Positions 1-10,878 of a stretch of DNA of 64,000 bases are shown here, in pieces (position 1 is the stretch's first letter; the number at the start of each line of letters is the position of its first letter). The stretch covers positions 95,689,811 through 95,753,810 of the forward strand of contig CM047806.1 of the NCBI GenBank assembly GCA_026214975.1, written 5' to 3'. A program made the translations under genes and the position numbers. This DNA is from Gentiana macrophylla. Its lineage: Eukaryota; Streptophyta; Magnoliopsida; Gentianales; Gentianaceae. The notes under the pieces are model-generated. The model searched no databases and had not been told where the DNA came from. It saw only the letters and a program-made list of their open reading frames with translations.

Positions 1-1279
1 CGTTGTTTGGCTTGTTTTCGTTACGTTTATGAGGTAAGGAGTTCTTCTTATCAAAAGTATCTGTTTTTAATTTAAAGATTATGTTTCTAATATTTTTAAA
101 TATTTTTCTCTGTAAATTGGCACGAAACTGGACATAATTATTTGTTGCCGGATACTTGCCAATAGTGTTTTAAGATACTATTTGGGTTTCGGGATAATTT
201 TCTGAGTTATGTTTTACACGTGTAGAGGAGATAGGTTGGTAGTATGGTCTGGTTATGACTTTGCATGTTTCCTATATGTTAGACATGGATTTTTAGTATA
301 GAATAATGTGCTTTATGTGCTCCTATTTGATTTACATGCTATCGAATCTACTTAGCAGGGTATTCGTTAATAAGCACGAATAGATGGGGTACTTTGGGCA
401 CAGTTAAGACCCATGTCGGAGAGTGTGACTAGCTATATTAGCCAAGCCGTTCTTAAGGCGGTGTGCTTATAAGTGTACCTTGGGCATCAGCAAGTCCTAT
501 GTTGGAGGTGTAGTTAGTTGTGCTAGCCGAGTTGTATCCTGCGCCTTAAAGCTAGTAGACAAGAGTCACGGATAGGAAAAAGACAAGGACATGAATATGC
601 TAAGTAAGCAAGTAAGTAGTTAATGTAACTAAACATGTACGTGCAATGTAAACGGATATAGCAAATAGGCATGTTTTCTTATGCATTGATTATGTATTAC
701 AAAGTGGTTTTCTCCTTTTGTTTAAAGTATTGTTCTAAACTGTTTCTGAAAGTGGATATAGTAGATTCATGTCGTGTCTTCCGGCTTATGACAACCATGA
801 ATCTCACTTTTGATCTTCTTTCTCCTTACTAAGCTTATGCATGAGCTTACTCCTCTTTCGAATAAGAAGATATGTAGGTTGGTGATGTTTCTGAGGAAGA
901 GTTCGAAGATCAGGCTTAGGATTGGAGCTTATGGAGTTTACGATCTAGTTTATTGTTTTAATACCTTTTGAATAAGGCATTGTTGCCAGTTGTTACGGTC
1001 GTTCCTTTCTTTTTAGACATGGATGTTCATTTGGGATGCTTGCATTTATTTCAGTTATTTATGATTTAGTTTGACAGCAGTTAATTTTTGGTTGGGTTGT
1101 TTATGCAAGACCCTGAGGGTCTTAATCCCGAGTCTTTGGTTGTTGTTACTTCCGCATTTATTGTTAATAACTCTGATATGATGTAAGGTTTACGTGAGGT
1201 TTAGGGTTTTCTCTAAATGTCACGTGCCGAACGTCCCATTTTCTGGATAAGGACTCGGTGTCCGGGACGGGGCGTTACA
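1..1279 (+). repeat. 5' LTR of the chromovirus, partial
   Basis: Matches 5513-6792 almost base for base and ends in the same ...GGGGCGTTACA. About 600 bases of its left part, including the TATA region seen in the 3' LTR, lie outside the window. Confidence 0.95.
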
Positions 1280-1281
1280 GT

Positions 1282-1299
1282 TGGTATCAAAGCCTAAGT
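1282..1299 (+). other. Primer binding site, initiator tRNA-Met type
   Basis: TGGTATCAAAGCC sits two bases after the LTR end. It differs by one base from the usual plant tRNA-iMet primer site (TGGTATCAGAGCC). Confidence 0.85.
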
Positions 1300-1505
1300 T
1301 AGGGAAACTTGGGCGTCAAACTGCTGTCTAGGATGTTAATCTTAAGTTGTGAATTTTGAACCTTAGACTAAGAGTTGTTCTATCATTTCCTTTTTGATTC
1401 AGTCTTAGTTTTTGTTGTGTTACCATCTCTCCCTTTGTTTTCCTCTTACCTGAAACTAGCTTATGTGTAGGCTGTATCTTTGTTAGTTCTGTCTCTGCAA
1501 CTGCT

Positions 1506-4500
1506 TTGTTTGATACGGGAGCATCCAACTCCTTTATCTCCAGTCGCTTAGTTGGTAAGATTAAGTGCTCCCCTAGCAAGTTTTCTCCTCCTTTGGTTAT
1601 CTCTACTCCTTTGGGTGTCAATAAGCTAGTAGATGAAGTTATTCGTGGTTGTAAGATGGAAGTTGGCAAGAAGAGAGCTGATGCAGATTTGATAGTTTTG
1701 GATACCATGGATCTGGATGTCATACTTGGCATGGATTGGTTAACACGCCATTATATGCATCTCGATTGTAGGGCAAAGCAAGTGACCTTTCGCTCACATT
1801 TGCGTTCAGAAGTTATATTTCATGGAAATCTTTCAGAGTTCAAGCCTAAATTTCCTATCATCTCAGCATTAGAAGTTGCAGATGCGTTCAGGGAAGATTG
1901 CGAGATGTTTTGTGTTTTTGCAATGAATGCTAAAGAAGGACCTAAGCTAAAAGAAGGGTTAAAGGTAGAAGATGTGCCAGTGGTTAGGGACTTTCCCGAA
2001 GTGTTCCCAGATGATTTACCAGGGAATACTCCTGACCGAGAGATAGAGTTTCAGATTGACCTAGTTCCAGATGCAAGACCAGTCTCTAAGCAGCCATATA
2101 GGATGGCTCCGGCGGAACTTAAAGAATTGAAGGAACAAGTAGAGGATATGCTTAAGAAGAATATAGTTCAACCAAGTACTTAACCATAGGGTGCACCCGT
2201 GCTGTTTGTAAAGAAGAAAGATGTCACTATAAGGATGTGTGTGGATTATAGGGAGTTAAACAAGTTGACTATTAAGAACAAGTATCCTCTCCCTCGGATA
2301 GACGATTTGTTTGATCAATTGCAAGGGTCAAAGGTGTTTTCAAAGATTGACCTCCGTTCTGGCTATCATTAGCTGAAGATCTGGCCAGCAGATGTACCTA
2401 AGATAGCTTTCAGTACTAGATACGGGTTGTATGAGTTCTTGGTCATGCCTTTCGGTTTGACTAATGCCCCTGCAGATTTTATGGGCTTGATGAATAGGGT
2501 GTTCTCCCCTTACTTGGATCAGTTTGTTGTTGTGTTCATTGATGACATTTTAATTTATTCTAAGGATAAACAAGAGCACGAGAAGCATCTACGGATAGTG
2601 TTGCAGACCTTAGAGGCTAAAGAGTTGTTTGCAAAATTTAGCAAGTGCGAATTTTGGTTGGATCAGGTTGCTTTCCTTGGTCACATCATTTCAGGAGATG
2701 GAATTTCAGTGGACCCAGCTAAGATTGAATCAGTGGTGGCGTGGCCTAGACCTACCTCAGTTACCGAGATTCGTAGTTTTTTGGGTTTAGCAGGCTATTA
2801 TAGGATGTTCGTTCAGGATTTCTCATTGCTTGCTATGCCTCTTACTCAATTGACTCAGAAAGGAGTTAAGTTCGAGTGGTCAGGTGATTGTGAAAAGTCT
2901 TTTCAGACACTTAAAGAGAGGTTAGTTACTGACCCAAAGTGTTGTCATTCGATTTCTTCAAGAGTTTGATATTTATACAGATGCCTCAGGTCGTGGTTTG
3001 GGTTGTGTCTTGATGCAAAAGGGTAAAGTAATTGCTTATGCTTCGAGACAGCTGAAAATTCATGAGAAAAACTATCCTACACATGATTTGGAGTTAGCTG
3101 CAGTTGTTTTTGCTTTGAAGATTTGGCGACACTATTTGTATGGAGTGCGGACCCGGATTTTCAGTGATCATCAGAGTCTTAAGTACTTCTTTACACAGAA
3201 AGAATTGAACATGAGGCAAAGAAGATGGCTAGAGTTTGTCAAGGATTATGATATTGATATTCAAGACCATCCTGGAAAGGCAAATGTGGTTGCAGATGCT
3301 TTAAGTAAGAGGGCATTTTCGACCTTAACTAGCCAAGAAGAGATTATCAAGCATTTTGATCGACTTCAGATAGACGTTTGTGGTCTAGTTCCACAAGGAA
3401 ACGTCATTTCTGCAATTTCTGTTCGACCAACATTATTAGATAGGATTAAAGAGATGCAGTTGAATGATGTTTTCCTTCAAGAGATGAAGCAAAAGTCGGT
3501 TGATAAGCCGGATATGGGTTTTGAGGTTGCAGATGATGGCTCGCTTTGGTTTAGAGGACGTCTGTGTGTTCCTGAGGTGTTGAATGTTAAGGAAAAAATC
3601 ATGGAAGAACACCATCAGTCGGGTTTTCTATGCATCCAGGTTCTACCAAGATGTATAGAGACTTACGTCAACACTTTTGGTGGAAAGCAATGAAGAATGG
3701 TATAGCAAGTTATGTTTCTCGATGTGATGTTTGTCAGAGAGTTAAGGCAGAACATCAGAGACCAGGAGGTTTGTTGAAACCTCTTGAAATCCCAAAGTGG
3801 AAATGGGAGAAGATTACCATGGACTTCATTACGGGGTTACCTCGTTCAGTTGGCGGTGTTGATATGATATGGGTTATAGTGGATCGTTTGACAAAGAGTG
3901 CTCATTTCCTAGCCTTGAAGAAGGATACGCCATTAGAGCATATGGCTTTGATGTATATTAATCAGGTGGTTCGTTTGCATGGAGTCTTAGTTTCAATAGT
4001 ATATGATCGAGATAGTCATTTTGTGGCTCAGTTTTGGAAGAGTTTGCAGAAAACTTTGTGTACATAATTGAATATTAGTACAGCTTTTCACCCACAGACG
4101 GATGGACAGTCCGAAAGGACGATTCAGACTCTCGAGGATATGCTACGTGCTTGCATTCTTGAGTTTGGAGGTAAGTGGACTAAGTACTTGTTGCTTGCGG
4201 AGTTTGCTTACAATAATAGTTACCATTCGAGTATTGGGATGGCTCCTTTCGAAGCATTGTATGGTAGGAAGTGCCGATCCCCGGTATGTTGGGATGAAGT
4301 CGGTGAGAAGCAAGTTACGGGCCCGGAGTTAGTTCAAGAAGCTAAAGAGAAAAAGTATTGTTGATAAGAGAACGAATGAAAGAAGCTCAGGATCGTCAGA
4401 AAAGTTGGGCAGATAAACACCGTAGACCGCTTGAGTTCAAAGTTGGTGAGAAGGTGTATCTTAAAGCTTCGCCTACGAGAGGTGTTAGACGTTTTGGCGA

Positions 4501-4914
4501 GAAAGGCAAGCTAAGTCCGAGATATGTAGGACCATTTGAGATTGTGGAGAGAGTTGGTCCTTTAGCTTATCGGCTACAGATGCCTCGTCATTGGCTAGAG
4601 TGCATGATGTGTTTCATGTGTCGATGCTAAGGAAATGCTTTGTTGACCCAGGGTTAGTAGCGGATGTTGATCATGACCTTTTGCAAGACAATTTGGCTTA
4701 TGAGGAAAGGCCTATAAGGATTTTGGGTAGGAAAGGACAATGGTCTAAGCAGAAGTTTTCGGTTCTAGTTCTTGTGCAATGGAGTAATCATACGGCTCAA
4801 GAAGCTACTTGGGAGCTAGAGGCGGAAATGGTGGACCGCTATCCAGAGTTTCCTTCTTTACCAGGTGCGTTAAGTTTCGAGGACGAAACTTCTTATGAGG
4901 AGGGCAGAATGTAA
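1506..4914 (+). pseudogene. Chromovirus pol polyprotein (PR-RT-RH-IN-chromodomain), broken
   Basis: Encodes the enzymes for copying and inserting the element. The protease has FDTGAS near the start and ILGMDWL further on. RT carries the FIDDILIYS catalytic box near 2530. RNase H begins with YTDASG near 2967. Integrase has a zinc-finger CDVCQ and D-D-E residues in TMDFITG, YDRDSHF and GQSERT. The tail (4591-4914) has the chromodomain-like VQWSNHTAQEATWE. In-frame stops lie at 2181, 2187 and 2370, and another at 4065. Frame changes occur near 2935, 3630, 4355 and 4590. Two of the stops look like C-to-T or G-to-A changes at conserved Gln and Trp codons, as expected from methylated transposon DNA. 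The product cannot be made in one piece. Confidence 0.93.
4897..4909 (+). other. Polypurine tract
   Basis: GAGGAGGGCAGAA lies directly before the 3' LTR start TGTAAAATCC and is the expected plus-strand priming site. Confidence 0.8.
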
Positions 4915-6792
4915 AATCCCTCACCTCTTTGTAAGGGTATTTTAGTCTTTTTGAAATTTATTTTCCTTTTTCCTTTTTATTTTTAGGTTTTCTTTTCCCT
5001 CAAGGTTTTGAAAACCGACTCATGGTGATAAAAGGCTATAAATAGGACCCTAGGTAGCCCTAGACATCATAAAATCGCTTTTTTTGAGGTTCTGTGATCA
5101 GTCGGCACGCTGAACCGAGAACACTCCTCGGTAAAGCGACCCAGTAGTGCCCAGGACGTGTCCAGGACAGCCCAGGACGTGTCCCAGACACCCCAGACGT
5201 GTCCTAGAGCGTGTCCAGGATCAAGCAGGACGTTGAACCGAGCACTCTCCTCGGTTAAGCGACCCAGTTTTGGACTTCAGGCTCAGTTTTGATCGTTCTA
5301 GCACGTGTTTGCGCATCGAGTGCTAGTTTCGAAGAGATTTCAAGTCCAGGAGCAGTTTCGAATATTGTTTCATCTCAAGAAGGTATTAATCATGAAACCT
5401 TAGTTTTATTCGTAGTTTTACTCTTGGATTTGTTAGAATTCGTAGTTTTAATGGTAGGGTTTATTCGTGTTTCGTAGATTCGCAAGGGGTTGAAGTTTGA
5501 CCATAGTTTGATCGTTGTTTGGCTTGTTTTCGTTACGTTTATGAGGTAAGGAGTTCTTCTTATCAAAAGTATCTGTTTTTAATTTAAAGATTATGTTTCT
5601 AATATGTTTAAATATTGTTCTCTGTAAATTGGCACGAAAGTGGACATAATTATTTGTTGCCGGATACTTGCCAATAGTGTTTTCAGATATTATTTGGGTT
5701 TCGGGATAATTTTCTGAGTTATGTTTTACACGTGTAGAGGAGATAGGTTGGTAGTATGGTCTGGTTATGACTTTGCATGTTTCCTATAGGTTAGACATGG
5801 ATTTTTAGTATAGAATAATGTGCTTTATGTGCTCCTATTTGATTTACATGCTATCGAATCTACTTAGCAGGGTATTCGTTAATAAGCACGAATAGACGGG
5901 GTACCTTGGGCACAGTTAAGACCCATGTCGGAGAGTGTGACTAGCTATATTTGCCAAACCGTTCTTAAGGCGGTGTGCTTATAAGTGTACATTGGGCATC
6001 AGCAAGTCCTATGTTGGAGGTGTAGTTAGTTGTGCTAGCCGAGTTGTATCCAGCGCCTTAAAGCTAGTAGACAAGAGTCACGGATAGGAAAAAGACAAGG
6101 ACATGAATATGCTAAGTAAGCAAGTAAGTAGTTAATGTAACTAAACATGTACGTGCAATGTAAACGGATATAGCAAATAGGCATGTTTTCTTATGCATTG
6201 ATTATGTATTCCAAAGTGGTTTTCTCCTTTTGTTTAAAGTATTGTTCTAAACTGTTTCTGAAAGTGGATATAGTAGATTCATGTCGTGTCTTCCGGCTTA
6301 TGACAACCATGAATCTCACTTTTGATCTTCTTTCTCCTTACTAAGCTTATGCATGAGCTTACTCTTCTTTTGGAATAAGAAGATATGTAGGTTGGTGATG
6401 TTTCTGAGGAAGAGTTCGAAGATCAGGCTTAGGATTGGAGCTTATGGAGTTTATGATCTAGTTTATTGTTTTAATACCTTTTGAATAAGGCATTGTTGCC
6501 AGTTGTTACGGTCGTTCCTTTCTTTTTAGACATGGATGTTCATTTGGTATGCTTGCATTTATTTCAGTTATTTATGATATAGTTTGACAGCAGTTACTTT
6601 CTGGTTGGGTTGTTTATGCAAAACCCTGAGGGTCTTAATCCCGAGTCTTTGGTTGTTGTTACTTCCGCATTTATTGTTAATTACTCTGATATGATGTAAG
6701 GCTTACGTGAGGTTTAGGGTTTTCTCTAAATGTCACGTGCCGAACGTCCCATTTTCCGGATAAGCACTCGGTGTCCGGGACGGGGCGTTACA
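4910..6792 (+). repeat. 3' LTR of the chromovirus, complete (1883 bp)
   Basis: Starts TGTAAAATCC and ends GGGGCGTTACA. It follows the polypurine tract, and its right part repeats 1-1279. A run of degenerate CCCAGGACGTGTCC units near 5149-5225 sits downstream of the TATA box. Confidence 0.95.
5037..5044 (+). promoter_or_regulatory. LTR promoter TATA box
   Basis: TATAAATA within GGCTATAAATAGGACC, about 130 bases into the LTR, the usual place for the U3 promoter. Prediction from sequence only. Confidence 0.6.
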
Positions 6793-7001
6793 ATAAAAGG
6801 ATTCCTTTAACATTCAAACAGCCCCATACATTAAAGCAACACGTACCATGCATTTAAACTAAAGGAAATTCAGTGTAACGGTCTTATTAATATTTTGATA
6901 TATCTATATATATTTCAACCGTATATAGTCCAAATGTCACTCTGAATCATCAACGTCGTTGTCACCCTGAATCATACCTTCAACTGCAGTACCAAAGTAC
7001 G

Positions 7002-7412
7002 TTACTCAGATTCAGTATCATCCTCAGATTCAGTATCATCGCTAGGGTTGCCACCCTGAATCATACCTTCATCAACAACAGTAGCGGTATCACCATCCTC
7101 GTAGTTATTTTCAGCCTCTTGGCCGGTGGAACCCAAATTCCTTGTACCACCATCATTACCAGCATCACCATCATTACTAGCATCACCATCGTCTTCAACC
7201 AGTAACGACTTGCGCTTTGAAGCTGTTGGATTATTCAGAATTGCAGAGGTGACAGTAACGGGGCGCCACATATTGTCCTCCTCGACGTACATTTTTGCTG
7301 CTACTTCAAAGTTAACTAGCAGCTGTTCGGTATCTGAACCATCTCCAGGGTGAGACAATAATGCTAATACGAATACCGAAACAACAACAACGAGCATCGA
7401 AGCCTTCAACAT
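7002..7412 (-). CDS. Small secreted acidic protein, hypothetical (136 aa)
   Basis: I do not recognise the family. The first 20-25 residues form a clear signal peptide: MLKAS, then a Val/Leu/Ala-rich core, then a polar SHPGDGS. A mixed middle section follows, containing MYVEEDNMWRP. The last 60 residues are rich in Asp, Glu, Gly and Asn, with GND/SND and DDTESE repeats. It is probably secreted or enters the endomembrane system. The frame is intact and a TATA box lies about 80 bases upstream of the ATG. A second locus near 52877-53085 keeps a related C-terminus (GDPGNSGSTS against GTRNLGSTG) but no signal peptide. The low-complexity tail limits certainty. It could also be a fragment of a longer gene. 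Confidence 0.55.
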   Translation of the reverse strand: MLKASMLVVVVSVFVLALLSHPGDGSDTEQLLVNFEVAAKMYVEEDNMWRPVTVTSAILNNPTASKRKSLLVEDDGDASNDGDAGNDGGTRNLGSTGQEAENNYEDGDTATVVDEGMIQGGNPSDDTESEDDTESE

Positions 7413-7487
7413 GACTTCGTTAACAACTAACTTACGATTGTTCTAACAGAATACGGTACAATACTGTGAAATATGAAGCTAATTGAT

Positions 7488-7500
7488 GCTATATATATAG
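7488..7500 (-). promoter_or_regulatory. Candidate TATA box of the secreted-protein gene
   Basis: CTATATATATAGC lies about 80 bases upstream of the start codon of the 7002-7412 gene on the same strand. The spacing fits a short 5' UTR. Prediction only. Confidence 0.4.
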
Positions 7501-7678
7501 TATAATAATACAATCTGCAATAAATAAATCAAGTTCATGTCAAGCCAAATAAATTCCATTTGACAGACAATTACATTTAACTTTTGTTGATTCGTTCTTC
7601 CAAAGTTTTGTCATACTATAATCCACATATTTCTCTGTATAAGATCCGTTTCCGTATCGGATACGTATTCCCATATAA

Positions 7679-7858
7679 TGTAAAACCCCCGGACCCCGGG
7701 TCTGGTTGCGTTAAATGAGTCATAAATGATACGGTCAAATGCTTAGACTGCCGTATTCGCTTGGTCTAAAAGGGCTATCCCGAGTTGACAAAACATTATG
7801 TCTCACACTTATATGGTGGTGAGCAAGACATTATTTTAACGATATGAGACTTCACACA
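7679..7858. repeat. Truncated gypsy-type LTR fragment (inferred)
   Basis: Absent from duplication copy 2, where the two flanks meet near 53400. It begins TGTAAAACCCCCGGACCCC, typical of the start of Ty3/gypsy LTRs. No partner LTR or right end was found. Confidence 0.35.
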
Positions 7859-8009
7859 TAAATGCTCACACCAAATACTTAGTTATATGTTTGGAAAAAA
7901 TTTGCAATTTTTTTTTTCTTACCGTAAGTTAGACACGTTACCTAAATATATGCATCATCAATGATAATTTCATATACGTTAAATGATAAACCTTGTTGGA
8001 AAAGGTAAA

Positions 8010-8532
8010 GGGATTTTAACATTTTTGGTCCCTTATGTATTAGGTTTGTTTCAAAAATAACTCTTATGTTTCTGAATGACACTTTTGGTCTTATGTTTGA
8101 ATTTTGTTTCAATTTTTAGGACAATTATATAATTAGCCGTCTAAGTTAACCTCGACTAAATGTTTAATCCAAGGCAGCCATATGCTTTCATATCTCATCT
8201 AAACGATTAGACGTGGACATTCCGCTCATTCCTTTTTCATATCCCTAATTTCTTTGCCTCAAATTGACAAAGCTGTACAACAAAAAAATGTCTATAAGAT
8301 ATTTAATTTTTCTTAATGTCGATGTTTAATCATTAGTTGAGATACGAAAGTATACATGGGTGTCAGGCTGGATCAAACGTTTAATCGACGAAAACTTAGA
8401 CGGTTAATTAGGTAATTGTCCTAAAATTGAAACAAAATACAAACTTAAGGGACCAAAAGAGTCATTCAGAAACATAACGGTTAATTTTGAAACAAAGCTA
8501 AAACATAAGGGACCAAAAGTCTCAAAATACCA
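8010..8532. mobile_element. MULE-like MITE with long terminal inverted repeats (about 523 bp)
   Basis: The left end (GGGATTTTAACATTTTTGGTCC) and the reverse complement of the right end (GGTATTTTGAGACTTTTGGTCC) align for roughly 150 bases, including the inner TTTCTGAATGAC and CCGTCTAAGTT blocks. The element is nearly a perfect foldback with no coding capacity. Flanks AAAGGTAAA (8001-8009) and GAAGCTAAA (8533-8541) look like an aged 9-bp target duplication, the size made by Mutator-like transposases. Copy 2 of the duplication has the single empty site AAAGGCAAA near 53542. Confidence 0.8.
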
Positions 8533-8587
8533 GAAGCTAAATGACCAAAACATATTCTCTAGAAATCAATCCTCTTAAAAAAGAATG

Positions 8588-9320
8588 GTCCCGCCATATC
8601 TCACTTATTCTTTGCGGATGACCTCTTCCTCTTTGCCGAGGCCTCAGAGAATCAAACTACAGTAATTCATTGGATGTTGGCCGAGTTCTGTAAGGCTCAG
8701 GGTAGTGAGTGAGTATGGCTAAGTCAAATTCTATGGTTTCCAAAGATATTCCCTCCAACCAACAAAGAGCTATCGCACAGAGAATCGAAATGGTGCATAC
8801 GAATAATTTTGGGACCTACTTGGGAGTGCCTTTATCCCAGTCTAGCCAGAAGGTTAGACCCTATAGTTACATCTTGGAGAAAATGCGGAAGAAGCTATGC
8901 ACTTAGAGAATGTACGCCCTAACGAAAGCTGGTCCATCCTTATTAAAATCTCTCTCTCAATGCTCCCGAACTATGTGATGCAAATGACAAAACTCCCGAA
9001 AGCCGTTACAAGTGAAATTAAAAAGGTGTGTCAGCAATTTTTGAAGGGCGATAAGAATGGCAAGAGGAAGCTCCATACTGTGGCATGGGAGAATCTCTGC
9101 CAACCAAAAAGCAAGGGGGGACTTGGGTTCAAGAATAATGATGTTATGAATATTCCTTTACTGGGCAAGCTTACATGGCAATTGCTTACGTTGAATCCTC
9201 TCTTTGGGTCTCGGCCCTTATCAAATATTGGAGTCCTTTCGAGAAACTGAAGATTGACGACTTTAAAGGGCACATGTGCAGCTAGTAAGAGCCTCCAGGA
9301 TGTTGAATTGATAATGTGCA
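8588..9320 (+). pseudogene. LINE (L1-type) reverse transcriptase remnant
   Basis: The first frame reads HLFFADDLFLFAEAS, the FADD catalytic box of plant LINE reverse transcriptases. Further frames contain TYLGVPLSQS, WSILIKISLSMLPNYVMQ and CQPKSKGGLGFKN, which occur in this order in the C-terminal half of these enzymes. Frames change near 8700 and 8900, with stops between them. There is no 5' part, no poly-A tail and no ORF1. This is a dead fragment. Confidence 0.85.
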
Positions 9321-9660
9321 CAATACACTCTAGAAGGCGGGTTGAATAGAGTCTATGGGAATATACCAGTTTTTAGAATTTATAAAATTATGAGAGTTAG
9401 GAGCAAAATAACAAACAATTATTAATATGTTAAACCGGAAGCTATTTAACAAATTATTCGAGTGTGTAATAACCTAGATGATTAGGATATCTAAGTGCGA
9501 TTTAACCGGATTATAATACGTTCAGAAAACTGCACACAAACGCAGATATGATCAAACAATTATGTGTTGCATACAAGTTGTTGTTAGTGATGTACAAGAG
9601 TGCTTGAAAGAGACAAAACATGATATATCAAGTCTGATGCTGTTAAGATCAAGCGCTTAC
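9321..9660. other. Unassigned sequence
   Basis: No ORF, terminal repeat or known motif was recognised. CTAGAAGGCGGGTTGAATAG near 9330 resembles leader or tail sequence of plant retrotransposons, but nothing around it supports a call. Confidence 0.3.
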
Positions 9661-10130
9661 CGTTGTTGGGATAGATTGCCCATACTCTTGAATACATAAA
9701 TAAGCAAGTGTTGAGACAGATTGCTCACACTTGAGAGGGGTGGTATTAGGAGAGATTGCCACACTCTTGAATACCTAAAGAAATATAGTAGCGCCTTTAC
9801 TGACACCAATTGGTTTTAGTACAACGGTAAGCACTTGATCCTAACATGGTAGTAGAGTAAGAGGTCACGAGATCGAAACCTCGTTGGAACATTATTTAAA
9901 AAAAATTGTGCAAGTGTTGGGACAGATTGCCCACACTTGAGTGGGGGTGTTGGGACAGATTGCCCACACTCTTGAATGAAAATTGTGCAAGTGTTGGACA
10001 GATTGCCAACATTTGAGGGGGGTGTTGGGACAGATTGCCCACATCCTTAATGTATAAGAAATATAGTAGCACATTACCACCAATTGGTTTTAGTACAGCG
10101 GTAAGCGCTTGATCTTAATAGATGCACTGA
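9660..10130. repeat. Cluster of GTTGGGACAGATTGCCCACAC repeats
   Basis: At least seven copies of a 22-30 bp unit occur near 9664, 9710, 9749, 9919, 9949, 9991 and 10024, with spacings from about 30 to 170 bases. They are often followed by CTCTTGAAT or TTGAGGGGGG. The unequal spacing and the interleaved SINE-like pieces argue against a simple satellite. Confidence 0.7.
9805..9890 (+). repeat. tRNA-derived SINE-like head
   Basis: Contains a box A-like TAGTACAACGGTAAGC and a box B-like GATCGAAACC inside GAGATCGAAACCTCG, in the order of an internal RNA polymerase III promoter. An A-rich stretch follows. A second partial copy (TAGTACAGCGGTAAGCGC) lies near 10090. It is not an intact tRNA gene, because no acceptor stem can be paired. 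Confidence 0.5.
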
Positions 10131-10237
10131 ATGCTATTTACACAAGTATAAGATCTAATGAACAACTTGAAATATCTCAAAAGGTTCAAATACAGTACAT
10201 AACAGATATTTCAGTTCTTAACTATATATTACACAAT

Positions 10238-10859
10238 TGATATACCCGAACCGGAATGGGGCCCTGCTCATCTAGATTGGGCCTACTATCATGGCCCAAT
10301 AACGAAGATATGAGGCCTCTTTCCCCTCTGTCCGCGCTCATAAGCCGGATCCTACCCGCCGTTGGTAAGCCGGGTCCTATGCGCCAACAGTAAGCCGGAT
10401 CCTGTCCGCTGGTCATAAGTCGGACTCCTCCTCTCCGTGTGATTTCTACCCATATGGTCAAGGTGATTTCAAGATAAGGCATATACGAGTCCGCTGTTCG
10501 TTTCTCGCCATACTTATCACTCCAGCTGGCTAATCCTGACAGCTGGCTAGGCCACTTGTATTGCCTGCATAATTATCTTTAATTATGTATTCTTATTGTC
10601 TTGTCTTGAACAGTAAACCGACATAGTCTTAGCCTATATATATGGGATCACAATTTAATAGAAAGGATCCAAGAATTAATACACAGAGAGCTACTCTGTC
10701 AATTTGTCGACTCATTCACGTGTTCATCCCTTAAACGTTTAACTGACTATATTGATTCTTGCTCACCGCCATACTCTCTCCGGAGAAATCACTCATAAAA
10801 AGCCTAATATCCTCAAGATAAACACTGTTACCGCAAACCTGATATTCTACGCAATATCA
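10238..10859 (+). repeat. 5' LTR of the Tat element (622 bp)
   Basis: Matches 34639-35184, with about 5% differences by hand count. It holds about 76 bases (near 10552-10627) that the 3' LTR lacks. Four degenerate units of TAAGCCGGATCCT lie at 10330-10426, upstream of the TATATATAT box near 10635. Confidence 0.93.
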
Positions 10860-10860
10860 G

Positions 10861-10878
10861 TTGGCTCCGTTACCGGGA
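10861..10878 (+). other. Primer binding site, tRNA-Asp-like
   Basis: TTGGCTCCGTTACCGGGA follows the LTR. Compared with TGGCGCCGTTGCCGGGG, the complement of the plant tRNA-Asp 3' end, it has about three mismatches. Confidence 0.6.

Larger units (their letters stand above)
1..6792 (+). mobile_element. Tekay/Del-like Ty3/gypsy chromovirus, 5' end outside window, gag deleted
   Basis: An LTR retrotransposon read left to right: partial 5' LTR, primer binding site, protease, reverse transcriptase, RNase H, integrase, chromodomain-like tail, polypurine tract and full 3' LTR. The order PR-RT-RH-IN is that of Ty3/gypsy, and the chromodomain-like C-terminus points to the Tekay/Del branch. Only about 200 bases lie between the primer site and the protease, so gag is missing. 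The LTRs differ at about 26 positions over about 1,280 aligned bases by hand count, so the insertion is fairly young. The left target-site duplication is outside the window and cannot be checked. Confidence 0.93.
6793..8585. repeat. Segmental duplication, copy 1
   Basis: Collinear with about 52758-53610 in the same orientation. Shared landmarks include GGATTCCTTTAACATTCAAA, the TTTCAACC..ATATAGTCC block, the acidic C-terminus of the secreted-protein gene, CTCACACCAAATACTTAGTTAT and CCTTGTTGGAAAAGG. The chromovirus ends exactly at the left edge. Copy 1 has two extra blocks: an LTR-like piece (7679-7858) and a MITE (8010-8532). Confidence 0.85.

Noticed and set aside
9811..9890. Functional tRNA gene
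   Set aside because: Box A and B-like motifs exist but no acceptor or anticodon stems can be paired.
9660..10130. CRISPR-like spaced repeats
   Set aside because: Units vary in length and spacing, spacers are not uniform, and the context is a plant genome.
10222..10482. Minus-strand ORF in the Tat LTR, repeated at 34584-34883
   Set aside because: Duplicated only because the LTR is duplicated; made of the TAAGCCGGATCCT repeats.
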